Origin: Roseovarius sp. 217
Lineage (GTDB): Bacteria > Pseudomonadota > Alphaproteobacteria > Rhodobacterales > Rhodobacteraceae
NCBI RefSeq assembly: GCF_000152845.1
Contig: NZ_CH902584.1
Location: 1,028,500 to 1,092,499 of the forward strand
Direction: 5' to 3'
Length of the DNA: 64,000 nucleotides
This document shows positions 42,975 through 53,293 of the stretch, in pieces. The notes below the pieces were generated by a model. That model had not been told where the DNA came from, did not search any database, and worked only from the letters and a program-made list of their open reading frames with translations. Numbering within the stretch: position 1 is the stretch's first letter; the number at the start of each line of letters is the position of its first letter. Position numbers and translations under genes: made by a program.

Positions 42975-44879
42975 GGAAATGTCCATGAAAACCACATCCG
43001 GCACGAGCGCGCGATAGAGCTCCACCGCCTCACGCCCATTCTCGGCAAAGCTCAACTCGATATCCAACCCCCTGACCATCTTGGAAAACACAAGGCGGTT
43101 GGTCCTGTTATCCTCAGCCGCCAACACCCGCATGGGTCGCGCCTGCACAGGGTCTGATGGCATCAACGCGGCCAGCACACCAAACAGATCCCGCCGCGCC
43201 ACAGGCCTTTGCAGCACCGCCTGCACATGCACGCGGGCCGGGTCCTGCTCGGCATAGCCGGTGTTGTGGCTCAGCAGGAGAAACGGCATGCCATGCCCTG
43301 CATCGCGCAGCGCCTCGGCCAGCTCCAGCCCGTCCATCCCGACCATATTGTGATCACTCACCACCAGATCAAAACCCGCGCCCACCTGCACCAAGGCCTC
43401 TGCCGCGTTCTGGCAACTGACCACCGCGACGCCCAACTGCTCCAATTGGCGTTCCAGGATGGCCCGGCTAGTCGCTTGCGGCTCGACGATCAGCGCCCTG
43501 AACTGGCCGTTGATCAGATTGGGCATATCCGCCTCGACAATCTCCGCCACTGGCAAGGACACCGAGAAGCCGAAGGTCGACCCCTTGCCCGGCTCAGAGT
43601 CGACCCAGATCTTGCCGCCCATCAGCCGGATCAGCTTTTGCGAGATGGCAAGGCCAAGGCCGGTCCCCTCGAACTTGCGGTTGCGCTCGTCATCGACCTG
43701 ATTGAACTCGCCAAAGATATGGTCGATCTTATCCGGCGGAATCCCGATGCCGGTATCCTCGACCGTCACATGCACGCTCGCCCGCCCCTCGGCATCAGGA
43801 TGAACGCCCGTCACCCGCACCAGAACATGGCCCGATTCCGTGAACTTCACCGCATTGCCCAGAAGGTTTGTCATGATCTGCCGGATACGTCCCGGATCAC
43901 CGACGAACCGCGTGGGGAGAAACAGATCGTAATCCACCAGCAACTCTAGCCCTTTATCGCGGGCATTGACCTGCATCAGCGTCACCAGCTCGTGAATACA
44001 CCGCTCCAGATCAAACGGCTCGGCGTGCAACACCAGCTTTTCGGCCTCGATCTTGGAATAATCCAGTACATCATTGATGATCACCAAAAGCGCCTCACCG
44101 GAAGTCTTGATGGTCGACGCAAAGAGCCGCTGCTCTTCGGTCAGATCGGTTTCCATCAACAGTTCTGCCATGCCCACAACCCCATTCATCGGCGTGCGGA
44201 TTTCATGGCTCATATTGGCGAGAAACGATGATTTCGCCCGGTTTGCCGCCTCTGCGCGCCGCCGCGCCTCGGTCAATTCTTTCTCATGCCGGATCGTATC
44301 TGTGATATTGAGCGCAAGGCTCACCATATCGCCACCATGTCCACGCTGATCAATCAGCTTGATATAATGCCCATTCCAGAGCCGGATCACCTCTGGTTCA
44401 GGCGCGAAACTCTGCCAGCGATCCAGCATCTTCTCCCGCCATTCATGCGGTTTCAGCGCGCCGATATTGACGACCCCCTCTTCTGTGATGAATTGCAGGA
44501 TCTCGATATAGCTCACGCCGGGCTTGACGGCTTCCAACCCGTCGAACACCGCGAGATAGGCATTGTTGGCCGCAATCATCCGACTGTCGGCATCAAAGAA
44601 GGCAAAGCCATCCTGAATCGTCTCGATCGAATGCCAGAGCCGACGTTCGGCAATCTCGACCTTTTGATAGGCGTCATTCAAATCGGATTTGACGCGCTGG
44701 TTCTCGTCGCGGACGGTCTGCACCTCGGCCCGCGTCTCATGGATCTCATGCGACAGGGCAAGCGCATGCTTACCCAGCTTGCGATTGGCGGCCTGCAATT
44801 CGGCCTGTTTCTGTTCCAGCAGGCGTTCAGCGGCCAGTCTGGCGCGCCGTTCTTCTGCCAACTTATTCGCGAGGCTCAT
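42975..44879 (-). pseudogene. Hybrid sensor histidine kinase, N-terminal part, interrupted
   Basis: About 635 chromosomal residues remain, followed by 11 residues read from the element (GLMYQTHQPEG, stop at 42939). Domain order: coiled coil (~1-75), PAS-like sensor (~80-205, SIETIQDGFAFFDADSRMIAANNAYL), dimerisation His in NMSHEIRTPMNG, ATPase (DTGIGIPPDKIDHIF, EGTGLGLAISQKL), receiver 1 (Asp in LVVSDHNM), then receiver 2 cut at VVFMDIS, two residues after the phospho-acceptor Asp. The start MSLANKLAEE has GGAG upstream. The kinase core may still be made, but its second receiver is broken. The full protein would be about 720 residues. Confidence 0.9.
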
Positions 44880-44965
44880 GCCCGTGCTCCGACATGCCGG
44901 ATCGTGATCGTCCCACAATCCGGCATCGTCGTGAACAAGCGGTTAAGGCCGCTGAAAATACCGGC

Positions 44966-46141
44966 TCAGAGCCGTTCAATCGCCAAGGCAATCCCCTGAC
45001 CGCCACCAATGCACATGGTAATGATCGCGCGCTTACCCCCGGTCCGCTCCAACTCATAGAGCGCCTTGACCGTGAGAATAGCACCGGTCGCCCCAACCGG
45101 ATGGCCAAGCGCAATGGCCCCCCCATTGGGATTGACCCGGGCAGGATCAAGACCAAGCCCCTTGTTGACCGCAAGCGCCTGCGCGGCAAAGGCCTCGTTC
45201 GACTCCACCAGATCGAAATCCGATGCTGCCAGGCCGATCCGCTTGAGCAGATTTTCCACCGCAGGCACCGGACCGATACCCATCACCTGAGGGCGCACCC
45301 CGGCATGAGCATAGCCAAGGATGCGCGCGCGTGGCTTAAGGCCAGCCGCCTCTGCGGCATCGGCACGCGCCAGCACAAGGGCGGCGGCCCCATCGTTGAT
45401 GCCGCTGGCATTACCGGCGGTCACGGTGCCATCCTTCTGGAACACGGTCTTGAGACCGGCAAGCGCTTCGGCGGTGGTCGCCTTGGGATGCTCGTCGGTG
45501 TCAAACGCCACCATGTCGCGTTTCACCCGCACCTCGACCGGCACGATCTGGGATTTGAACCGCCCCTCGCTGATCGCCGCACCGGCACGCCGCTGGCTCT
45601 CGAGCGCAAAGGCATCCTGATCGGCACGGCTGATGCCATGTTCTGCCGCGACATTCTCGGCGGTGACACCCATATGTCCGGTGCCAAAGGGACAGTTGAG
45701 CGCCCCCAGCATCATGTCGAGCGTCTTCACATCGCCCATCTTTGCACCCCAGCGTTGGTCGGGGATGATAAAGGGCGAGCGGCTCATGTTCTCGGACCCG
45801 CCTGCAAGGCCGAAATCGGCATCGCCCAGCATCAGGGATTGCACGACCGAGACAATGGCCTGCGCCCCCGAACCGCAGAGGCGGTTGACGTTCATCGCCG
45901 GTGCCGTATCCGGAATCCCTGCCTCCATCGCGGCCACGCGGCTCACATACATGTCACGCGGTTCGGTGTTGATGACATGGCCAAAGACCACATGCCCGAT
46001 CTGCCCGCCCTCGACACCGGACCGCGCCAAGGCCTCGCGCGCCACGATGGCCCCAAGCGTGGTGGGTGGCGAGCCCGCAAGCGCGCCGCCAAAAGTGCCA
46101 ATCGCCGTGCGGCAGCCGTCCAGAATCACGATGTCGGTCAT
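44966..46141 (-). CDS. Acetyl-CoA acetyltransferase (thiolase)
   Basis: A 391-residue thiolase with catalytic Cys in NRLCGSGAQA, His in GHPVGATGA and Cys in MCIGGGQG. It condenses or cleaves acyl-CoA; a beta-ketothiolase role in beta-oxidation or in feeding the ethylmalonyl-CoA or PHB pathways is likely. It is transcribed toward the interrupted kinase and is not tightly linked to other fatty-acid genes. Confidence 0.93.
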   Translation of the reverse strand: MTDIVILDGCRTAIGTFGGALAGSPPTTLGAIVAREALARSGVEGGQIGHVVFGHVINTEPRDMYVSRVAAMEAGIPDTAPAMNVNRLCGSGAQAIVSVVQSLMLGDADFGLAGGSENMSRSPFIIPDQRWGAKMGDVKTLDMMLGALNCPFGTGHMGVTAENVAAEHGISRADQDAFALESQRRAGAAISEGRFKSQIVPVEVRVKRDMVAFDTDEHPKATTAEALAGLKTVFQKDGTVTAGNASGINDGAAALVLARADAAEAAGLKPRARILGYAHAGVRPQVMGIGPVPAVENLLKRIGLAASDFDLVESNEAFAAQALAVNKGLGLDPARVNPNGGAIALGHPVGATGAILTVKALYELERTGGKRAIITMCIGGGQGIALAIERL

Positions 46142-46231
46142 GGGTATCCTCCCCCCGGGTTACATTGCGGCGAGCCTAGCGGCTGCGGCACGCTCATGGC
46201 AACGGGGACGTGTCGTCAGACGGCGCAATCC

Positions 46232-46951
46232 TCACGGACAGAGCGCGATCCGGCCCGTTTCCGTCAAGAGCGACGCCTCGCGCCCCTCGAACACCGCTGG
46301 CCAGAGCGGACGGCCATAGGCGGCACCACCATCCAGATCAATGCGGTTGCCGAAATGGGTGGGCATCTCAAGAGCGGTGTGCCCATGCACGACAAGCCAG
46401 GGGTGCGCACCCTCATGGTCGAGAAACCCGTCCCTGATCCACATCAGGTCCGCGGGATCTTGGGCGGGCAAGCTAAGGCCGGGCCGGATACCCGCATGAA
46501 CAAAGAGCAACTCGCCCACCTCTTGCCAGAGCGGCAAACCCGCCAGCCAGTCGCGATGCGCTTGCGGCACGGCACGCCGGGCGGCCTCCCACGCGGTCGC
46601 GTCTTCCGTCACGTCGAGCCCGTAGGAGGCCAATGTCGTGGCCCCGCCCAAACGGTGATGCAGCCAGGACAGGCCAGAACGGATATGCGGTGACTTGATC
46701 ACGCCAGTATCGAGGAAGTCCATGAACATCTGATCGTGATTGCCGCGCAGCACGGTCCAGGGGCGGCCCTGCGCCTGCGCCACCCGCAATCGCTCGATCA
46801 CGGCACGGGAATTGGGGCCACGATCGACCAAATCCCCCAAGAAAACGATGCGCGCCTCCGCCCCGCCATCCCGCGCGACAAGATCGAGCGCGGCCTCGAG
46901 CAAGGCATCCTGCCCGTGAATATCGGGGATGGCATAGATTGGATCTGTCAT
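46232..46951 (-). CDS. Metallophosphoesterase (PrpE/serine-threonine phosphatase-like)
   Basis: A 239-residue phosphoesterase with the dimetal motifs YAIPDIHGQ (DxH), GDLVDRGPNS (GDxVDRG), GNHDQM (GNHD), FVHAGI and VVHGHTA. The start MTDPIYAIPDIHG is used because the upstream extension covers a hairpin terminator. The substrate, protein or nucleotide, is unknown. Confidence 0.9.
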   Translation of the reverse strand: MTDPIYAIPDIHGQDALLEAALDLVARDGGAEARIVFLGDLVDRGPNSRAVIERLRVAQAQGRPWTVLRGNHDQMFMDFLDTGVIKSPHIRSGLSWLHHRLGGATTLASYGLDVTEDATAWEAARRAVPQAHRDWLAGLPLWQEVGELLFVHAGIRPGLSLPAQDPADLMWIRDGFLDHEGAHPWLVVHGHTALEMPTHFGNRIDLDGGAAYGRPLWPAVFEGREASLLTETGRIALCP

Positions 46952-46995
46952 GGTCCCGTTGAACTCCTGCGTGCCGTGGATGTCCAGAAGGATTA

Positions 46996-47020
46996 GCAAA
47001 AAGCCGCCCCGAAGGGCGGC
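46996..47020 (-). terminator. Rho-independent terminator after serA
   Basis: GCCGCCC-CGAA-GGGCGGC (7-bp stem, four-base loop) lies 13 bases past the serA stop and is followed on the minus strand by TTTTTGC. Confidence 0.8.
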
Positions 47021-47032
47021 CCGTTTCACGCG

Positions 47033-48628
47033 TTAGGCAACGTCGAACTTCAACTCGCGAATCTGCTGGAATTTTCCAGTGGCATGCAGCGCCTTGATCG
47101 CCGCCTCAGGTACTGGCGCATCAACATAGAGCAACGCAATCGCCTCGCCCCCCGCATCCGACCGGCCAAGGGTGAAATTCGCGATGTTGACGCCGTTCTC
47201 GCCCATGGTCATCCCCAAGGTGCCGATGATGCCCGGCACATCCTCGTTGGTGGTATAGAGCATGTGACGACCGATTTCGGCGTCGATATTGATGCCCTTG
47301 ATCTGGATAAAGCGCGGTTTGCCATCCGAGAACACGGTGCCACCAATCGAGCGCTCACGCTTGTCCGTGACGACCGTGATCTTGATATAGCCCTCGAAAG
47401 CGCCGGATTTGTCCTGCTTGGTGGTGCTGATCTTGACGCCGCGCTCCTTGGCCACCACCGGGGCCGAGACCATGTTGACCTCGGGGTTCACGCATTTCAT
47501 GATCCCCGCCACAGCGGCAGAGGTGAGCGCGCCAAGGTTCATCTCGGACACCACCCCGTCATAGAGGATGTTGATCGCCTTGATCGGCTCGTCGGTCATC
47601 TGGCCGATGAAATTGCCCAGATGATCCGCCAGCTTGATCCACGGCCCCATCACCTTGGCCTCTTCCGCCGTCACCGACGGCATGTTGAGCGCGTTGGTCA
47701 CAGCCCCTGTGAGCAGATAGTCGGACATCTGTTCCGCCACTTGCAGGGCGACATTTTCCTGCGCCTCGGTGGTGGCGGCCCCCAGATGCGGCGTGCAAAC
47801 CACATTGGGCAAACCAAAGAGCGGGTTGTCCACCGCCGGTTCCTCGGTAAACACGTCAAAGCCCGCGCCCGCCACATGGCCGGATTTCAAGAGGTCCGCG
47901 AGCGCCTGCTCATCCACCAGACCGCCACGCGCGCAATTGATGACGCGCACGCCCTTCTTGGTTTTCTCCAGGTTCTCGCGGCTCAGGATATTGCGGGTCT
48001 GATCGGTCAGCGGCACATGCAGCGTGATGAAATCGGACCGCTTGAGCAATTCCTCAAGCTCGACCTTTTCCACGCCCATCTTGTCGGCCTTTTCCTGTCC
48101 CAAAAAGGGATCATAGGCGATCACCTTCATCTTGAGGCCCCGCGCCCGGTCACAGACGATGCCGCCGATATTGCCCGCGCCGATGACGCCAAGCGTCTTG
48201 TTAAACAGCTCCACGCCCATAAAGGCGTTTTTCTCCCATTTGCCAGCATGGGTCGATACAGAGGCCTCCGGCAGTTGCCGCGCCACAGCGAACATCATCG
48301 CGATGGCATGCTCTGCCGTGGTGATCATGTTGCCAAAGGGCGTGTTCATCACGATCACGCCTTTCTTGCTCGCCGCTTCCTTGTCGATATTGTCAGTGCC
48401 GATACCCGCGCGCGCGATCACCTTGAGCTTATGCGCATTGGCGAGGATCTTTTCCGTGACCTTGGTCGCGGACCGGATGGCGAGACCATCATACTCACCG
48501 ATCACCTCGGCGAGTTTATCCTTGTCCTTGCCAAGTTCGGGGCGGAAATCCACCTCGATGCCCCGATCACGAAAGATCTGGACGGCGGTTTCAGAGAGTT
48601 TGTCAGAGACGAGAACCTTGGGGGCCAT
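47033..48628 (-). CDS. serA: D-3-phosphoglycerate dehydrogenase
   Basis: Oxidises 3-phosphoglycerate, the first step of serine synthesis. The 531-residue length includes the NAD domain (GVIGAGNIGG, CARGGLVDE, CTPHLGAATTEAQ with the catalytic His), an intervening domain and a C-terminal ACT domain (HMLYTTNEDVPGIIGTLGMTMGENGVNIANFTLGR) for serine feedback. It lies 86 bases downstream of serC, separated by a strong hairpin. Confidence 0.97.
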   Translation of the reverse strand: MAPKVLVSDKLSETAVQIFRDRGIEVDFRPELGKDKDKLAEVIGEYDGLAIRSATKVTEKILANAHKLKVIARAGIGTDNIDKEAASKKGVIVMNTPFGNMITTAEHAIAMMFAVARQLPEASVSTHAGKWEKNAFMGVELFNKTLGVIGAGNIGGIVCDRARGLKMKVIAYDPFLGQEKADKMGVEKVELEELLKRSDFITLHVPLTDQTRNILSRENLEKTKKGVRVINCARGGLVDEQALADLLKSGHVAGAGFDVFTEEPAVDNPLFGLPNVVCTPHLGAATTEAQENVALQVAEQMSDYLLTGAVTNALNMPSVTAEEAKVMGPWIKLADHLGNFIGQMTDEPIKAINILYDGVVSEMNLGALTSAAVAGIMKCVNPEVNMVSAPVVAKERGVKISTTKQDKSGAFEGYIKITVVTDKRERSIGGTVFSDGKPRFIQIKGINIDAEIGRHMLYTTNEDVPGIIGTLGMTMGENGVNIANFTLGRSDAGGEAIALLYVDAPVPEAAIKALHATGKFQQIRELKFDVA

Positions 48629-48665
48629 TGCTGGGCTCCTTGACTGAAAGTCTTGAGGGTGAGAC

Positions 48666-48706
48666 CCGGACTCTTGAACAGAGTCCGGATCAATTTCTTT
48701 TCAAGA
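48666..48706 (-). other. Two hairpins between serC and serA
   Basis: CCGGACTCT-TGAAC-AGAGTCCGG is a perfect 9-bp stem (48666-48688); next to it, ATTTCTT-TTC-AAGAAAT lies around 48693-48709 on the plus strand. Neither has a clear T tract, so they may set the ratio of serA to serC message or protect an mRNA end. Confidence 0.45.
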
Positions 48707-48714
48707 AATCGGGA

Positions 48715-49869
48715 TCACGCCGATACGGACAGCGCTGCGATCTCGGTCTCGAACGCCCATTTGATCCACGGCATCAGCGCCGCTACATCGGCGGTCTCGA
48801 CCGTGCCACCGCACCAGATCCGCAGACCGGCAGGCGCATCGCGATAGGCGCCGATGTCATAGGCGACACCTGCCGTTTCCAGCCGCTTGGCAACCGCCTT
48901 GGCAAAGCTCGCGCCATCGCTGATCCGGGCATCCTCGAAGGTGAGGCAGACCGACGTATTTGAGCGGATCGCCGGATCAGTCGCCAGAAATGCCAGCCAA
49001 TCGTTCTGCGCCACGAAATCCTCAACCGCCGCCAAATTGGCATTGGCGCGCGCTTGCAGACCCGTCAGACCGCCCACCGACGCCGCCCAGTCGAGCGCCA
49101 CAAGGTAATCCTCGACCGCCAGCATCGAGGGCGTGTTGATCGTCTCGCCCACGAATATGCCGTCAATCAGCTTGCCGCCTTTGGTCAGGCGGAAAATCTT
49201 GGGCAGGGGCCAGGCGGGGGTATAGCTCTCCAGCCGTTCCACCGCGCGTGGGCTCAGGATCAGCATGCCATGCGCCGCCTCGCCGCCCAGCACCTTTTGC
49301 CAGGAAAATGTCGTCACATCGAGCTTGTCCCACGGCAAATCCTGCGCAAAGGCGGCGCTCGTCGCATCGCAGATCGTGAGACCCTGACGATCCGCCTTGA
49401 TCCAGTCGCCATTCGGCACACGCACGCCAGAGGTGGTGCCGTTCCATGTAAAGACCACATCCTTGTCGGTATCGACCGATGCCAGATCAACGATCTGACC
49501 ATACTCGGCGGTCTTGACCACAGCGTCGAGTTTGAGTTGCTTGACCGCATCGGTGACCCAGCCTGCGCCAAAGCTTTCCCAGGCCAACATCTCGACGGGG
49601 CGCGCGCCCAGCAGGTTCCACATCGCCATTTCCACGGCGCCGGTATCAGAGGCGGGCACGATACCGATCTTGTAATCGGCAGGCACGCCCAGAATGGCGC
49701 GGGTGTTCTCGATGGCGGCCTTTAGCTTGGCCTTGCCCCCGGCGGCACGGTGGCTGCGGCCCAAAGGGGCGTCAGACAACATGTCGAGCGTGAATGTGGG
49801 GATCTTGGCACAAGGGCCAGACGAAAAACGCGGATTTTCCGGCCGCGTTGCCGGTGCTTCAATAGCCAT
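48715..49869 (-). CDS. serC: Phosphoserine aminotransferase
   Basis: A 384-residue PLP transaminase for the second step of serine synthesis. Features: [11 protein letters not shown] near the N-terminus, the PLP Lys in [21 protein letters not shown], and [13 protein letters not shown]. It is of the alphaproteobacterial serC type (385 residues usual). Divergent from serB, with serA downstream. Confidence 0.95.
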   Translation of the reverse strand: MAIEAPATRPENPRFSSGPCAKIPTFTLDMLSDAPLGRSHRAAGGKAKLKAAIENTRAILGVPADYKIGIVPASDTGAVEMAMWNLLGARPVEMLAWESFGAGWVTDAVKQLKLDAVVKTAEYGQIVDLASVDTDKDVVFTWNGTTSGVRVPNGDWIKADRQGLTICDATSAAFAQDLPWDKLDVTTFSWQKVLGGEAAHGMLILSPRAVERLESYTPAWPLPKIFRLTKGGKLIDGIFVGETINTPSMLAVEDYLVALDWAASVGGLTGLQARANANLAAVEDFVAQNDWLAFLATDPAIRSNTSVCLTFEDARISDGASFAKAVAKRLETAGVAYDIGAYRDAPAGLRIWCGGTVETADVAALMPWIKWAFETEIAALSVSA

Positions 49870-50027
49870 TTAGCTACCCTCTCAGATAAGCGCCCCTCGT
49901 TGGGGAGGGGTGTCCCACTGACGGGATTACGGCCAACCGGGGTCTTTCGCAAGTGCAGAAATGACGCTAGAACGCCGCTTGAGTGAGAAATTGCGACACA
50001 GCGCGCCTACGATCGGAAACCTGCCCC

Positions 50028-50894
50028 ATGTTCACCACTACATTGATCGCAGCCCCCGGTGCGCTGCAACCGGCTTTGGTCGAGGCGCTGCGCAACGCTT
50101 GGGGTGGCGGCTCTGCACACTGGCTGGCCCCCGACGAGGCGGCGGAGTTCGACATGCCCGAGGTGCCGGGCAACCGATGGGAAATCTGGGCCGAACTGCA
50201 AAACCAAGCCGTTGATCTGGTGGTTCAGCCGACAGAGGGGCGGCGCAAGAAAATGCTGCTCGCCGACATGGACAGCACCATGATCCAGCAGGAATGCATT
50301 GATGAGTTGGCCGAGGTCGCCGGCGTCGGCGCGCATGTCCGCGCCATCACCGCGCGCGCGATGAATGGCGAGTTGGATTTCGAGGGCGCGCTGATCGAGC
50401 GTGTGGCGCTCCTCCGGGATCTGCCCGAAACGGTGATCCAGGACGTTCTGACAAGCCGGATCACCTATATGCCGGGCGGCTCCGCTTTGGTCTCAACCAT
50501 GCGCGCCACCGGAGCCTATTGCGCGCTGGTCTCGGGGGGGTTTACCGCCTTCACCCAATCGGTCGCGGGACATCTCGGATTTGACGAGAACCGCGCCAAC
50601 ACGCTTTTGGCCGAGAATGGCCGCCTGCTCGGCGATGTCGCCCGGCCCATCCTCGGGCGCGCGGCCAAGGTGCAGGCGCTGGAAGAGATCAGTGCGCGGC
50701 TCGGAATCACCGAAACCGACGTTCTCGCCGTCGGGGATGGGGCCAATGATCTGGGTATGCTGGGGCGCGCTGGTGCAGGCGTGGCGCTCCATGCCAAGCC
50801 GAGCGTCGCCGCTGAATGTGACATCCGCATCAATCACGGGGATCTTACGGCGCTGCTCTATATCCAAGGCTATGTGCGGGACGAATTTGCCTGA
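50028..50894 (+). CDS. serB: Phosphoserine phosphatase
   Basis: A 288-residue HAD phosphatase that makes L-serine from phosphoserine. Motif I is LLADMDSTMI, motif II the Ser of CALVSGGFTAF, and motif III GDGANDLGML. The start MFTTTLIAAPGA at 50028 is used rather than an earlier GTG. It is divergent from serC-serA, so all three serine genes cluster around one promoter region. Confidence 0.95.
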   Translation: MFTTTLIAAPGALQPALVEALRNAWGGGSAHWLAPDEAAEFDMPEVPGNRWEIWAELQNQAVDLVVQPTEGRRKKMLLADMDSTMIQQECIDELAEVAGVGAHVRAITARAMNGELDFEGALIERVALLRDLPETVIQDVLTSRITYMPGGSALVSTMRATGAYCALVSGGFTAFTQSVAGHLGFDENRANTLLAENGRLLGDVARPILGRAAKVQALEEISARLGITETDVLAVGDGANDLGMLGRAGAGVALHAKPSVAAECDIRINHGDLTALLYIQGYVRDEFA

Positions 50895-50915
50895 TCGAAT
50901 AAATCCAGGGTATCC

Positions 50916-50942
50916 CGAGGCGGGTTGATGGCCCCCGCCTCG
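50916..50942. terminator. Hairpin between serB and the convergent EF-hand gene
   Basis: CGAGGCGGG and CCCGCCTCG form a perfect 9-bp stem with a nine-base loop, in a 79-base convergent gap. There is no clear T tract. Confidence 0.5.
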
Positions 50943-50974
50943 AGAAGGGAAGAGGAGAGGCGCTCAGGCCCCGA

Positions 50975-51226
50975 TCACCCTTCCGTGGCGGGCAATACGC
51001 CCGCATCCTTGGCAGCGGCGATTTCGTCTTCGGTCAGCGCGCCATCGGCATCGGCATCCGCTGCCGTAAAGGTATCCGCCGTCGCCTCAGGCATCGCCTG
51101 CTGGAACTCGGACATGGTTACATAGCCATCTCCGTCCGCATCCATCGACGAAAATTCGCCAGCGAGGGCCACAGCGGGCAGGCTCATGGCAATCGCGAAA
51201 CTGGCTGCAACGAATTCCTTGGTCAT
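50975..51226 (-). CDS. Small EF-hand calcium-binding protein
   Basis: An 83-residue exported protein. The signal peptide (MTKEFVAASFAIAMSLPAVALA) precedes two EF-hand loops, DADGDGYVTMSEF and DADADGALTEDEI, with the Ca-ligand spacing of the canonical 12-residue loop. A periplasmic calcium buffer or sensor; the partner is unknown. Confidence 0.88.
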   Translation of the reverse strand: MTKEFVAASFAIAMSLPAVALAGEFSSMDADGDGYVTMSEFQQAMPEATADTFTAADADADGALTEDEIAAAKDAGVLPATEG

Positions 51227-51362
51227 GTCGATCTTCCTTCTTTCAGGTTTAGGGGGCGCGGTTGCGCCGCCATGGCCCTAAGATGGGACCACGTTGCCGC
51301 GCTGTCGCGGGGGTGATTGAAACCGGGCCAAAAGGCGCGAAATTCAGCCAGACTCAGGGGGT

Positions 51363-51416
51363 TGCATGCGCGGACCTACGCCGCTCCCCAAGGGCTGGCG
51401 AGAAGTGGCGCATGCA
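51363..51416. other. Structured intergenic stem-loop
   Basis: TGCATGCGC and GCGCATGCA (9-bp perfect arms) enclose 36 bases, in which CGCC and GGCG flank CCC/GGG. The gap between the EF-hand and asparaginase genes (51227-51500) has no supported gene. Confidence 0.4.
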
Positions 51417-51500
51417 CGGACCCCGTTTGAGCAATGCCGCGCCGAACCGGTTGCCACTCGGGGATCGGACGGGCTCCAGTCGAACCAGAGCCGAGTCGGG

Positions 51501-52496
51501 TCAGGCGAGGGCAGCGGCAGGCCGGATCATACCTGTCTCGACCCCGCGCCAATTGACGATCGGTGCATTGCGATACTTGAGCGCGGCTGGATGCGCCGGG
51601 TCCAGAACCCCCAACCGTACAAGGATCGAGGCAATCGCACATTCCGCCCCGCGCGTGCCGCCATCGGCGATCTTGAGCGCCACGCCCAGCTTGCGCTGCG
51701 GCAGGATCGCGATAAAGAACGCCTCGGCCCCGGTCTTGAGCGCCACAGGCTCGGAACAGGCCCGCATCAATTCGGTGCAGGCCCGCCCCTCCCCGGCCAC
51801 AAGCGCCGGATGGGCCACCATCGCCTGCCAGAGGCGCACCGCCGCCCGCTCTGCCACATCGCCGCTCTCGGACGCCCCGGCAAACCATGCCATTGCACGG
51901 GCCATGCCGTGCAAGCTGCTGGCATGATTGGGCGCGGAACAGCCGTCAATTCCATAAAAGGGCGAGGTTTCCCGCGTCACCGTCTCGAACGCCTCCAGCA
52001 CCGCTCTTTGTACCGGATGGTCAGGGGCGATATACTCCGGCCCGCCGCTGAGATGGCGGTTGAGCGTCAGAAACCCGGCATGTTTACCGGAACAGTTGTT
52101 ATGGACCTGACAGGGCGACGTCCCGGAACACAGCAGCGCCTTATGCGCCTCCTTGTCCTGCGGATCATGCGCGCCACAGCGGAAATCATCATCGGTCAAA
52201 CCCAGATCCGACAGCCAACGAGCGACGCGCCCGGTATGGATCGCCGCCCCGTTATGCGACGCGCAGGCAAGCGCCAGTTGCTCAGTCGTCAGACCCTGCG
52301 CATCCGCCGCACCGCTGGTGATCAAGGGCAGGGCCTGGATCATCTTGGAGGACGACCGCGGCAGGATCGTCTCAGAGGGATTGCCCCAGGCCTCGACAAT
52401 AGAACCGCCTGCGTCACAAATCACCGCATGACCCAAGTGCACGCTTTCGGCCATCGGGCCGCGCCAGATTTCGGTCAAGGGGACAGGTTGGCTCAT
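51501..52496 (-). CDS. Asparaginase, PF06089 (Rhizobium-type) family
   Basis: A 331-residue asparaginase of the class typified by Rhizobium etli AnsA. The Ser/Lys pair is in SSSKMIQALPL, and the family has CSGKHAGFL and GIDGCSAPNHA. This class is unrelated to E. coli AnsA/AnsB. The start MSQPVPLTEIWRG has CGGAG seven bases upstream; the longer frame is not supported. Confidence 0.9.
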   Translation of the reverse strand: MSQPVPLTEIWRGPMAESVHLGHAVICDAGGSIVEAWGNPSETILPRSSSKMIQALPLITSGAADAQGLTTEQLALACASHNGAAIHTGRVARWLSDLGLTDDDFRCGAHDPQDKEAHKALLCSGTSPCQVHNNCSGKHAGFLTLNRHLSGGPEYIAPDHPVQRAVLEAFETVTRETSPFYGIDGCSAPNHASSLHGMARAMAWFAGASESGDVAERAAVRLWQAMVAHPALVAGEGRACTELMRACSEPVALKTGAEAFFIAILPQRKLGVALKIADGGTRGAECAIASILVRLGVLDPAHPAALKYRNAPIVNWRGVETGMIRPAAALA

Positions 52497-52687
52497 TGGT
52501 TTGCTCCGGCATAACGAGGGTCTGGGCGGGATGTGCGAAAATCCGCCAATTGCGTCTTTCACTTCTCGCCTGTTTCAGGCTAATATTGCAATGTCGAGAC
52601 GGGACTGGTCGCATATAAAAATATTCCCGTAAAGGGTGACTGGCGACCCATGAATTTGAGGCTCAGGACAGCTTGGAGGCTGGACAT

Positions 52688-53215
52688 ATGGTATCACGAA
52701 TTGCAGGCAGCATGGCCATCGCACTGGCTATGCTGGTCACACCCGCTGCGCAGGCGCAGGGCACAAGCACCAATCAGGTGGCAACAAGCACCGCATGGAG
52801 CGTGTTCGAGGATAACGATCCCCGGGAATGCTGGGCCGTGTCAGCGCCGACAGAGTCGGTCAACACCAAAGACGGGCGCGTCGTTGCGGTTCGGCGGGGC
52901 GATGTCCTTTTGATGACCTTTTTCCGCCCCGGTGCCGGCGTTCAGGGGCAGATCACCTTTACGGGCGGCTATCCCTTTGCCGGGGGGTCTACCGTCAACC
53001 TCAATATCGGCGGTAGCCAATTCGAGCTTTTCACCGAAGGTGAATGGGCATGGCCCGCCAGCACCGACGATGACGCCAAGGTTCTCGCCGCGATGAAGCG
53101 CGGGGCCGACGCCGTGCTGACCGCCCGATCCGGGCGTGGCACAGTGACCAAGGATACGTTCTCGCTCTTGGGCTATACGGCGGCGGTCGAAGAGGCTGAG
53201 AAACGCTGCAAGTAA
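52688..53215 (+). CDS. Invasion-associated locus B (IalB) family protein
   Basis: A 175-residue exported protein. The signal peptide (MVSRIAGSMAIALAMLVTPAAQAQ) leads to an IalB-like beta-sandwich with WSVFEDNDPRECWAVSAP and a C-terminal Cys. The start ATG has GGAGG eight bases upstream. IalB proteins in alphaproteobacteria are envelope proteins of unclear function; the name refers to Bartonella and does not imply a pathogen. Confidence 0.88.
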   Translation: MVSRIAGSMAIALAMLVTPAAQAQGTSTNQVATSTAWSVFEDNDPRECWAVSAPTESVNTKDGRVVAVRRGDVLLMTFFRPGAGVQGQITFTGGYPFAGGSTVNLNIGGSQFELFTEGEWAWPASTDDDAKVLAAMKRGADAVLTARSGRGTVTKDTFSLLGYTAAVEEAEKRCK

Positions 53216-53293
53216 ACGATCCGGGATTTCTGGACATTGATCAGAGCGGCGGGCCACATTGGCACCGCCGCTTCTTTTTTCGGGTATGCCGCG

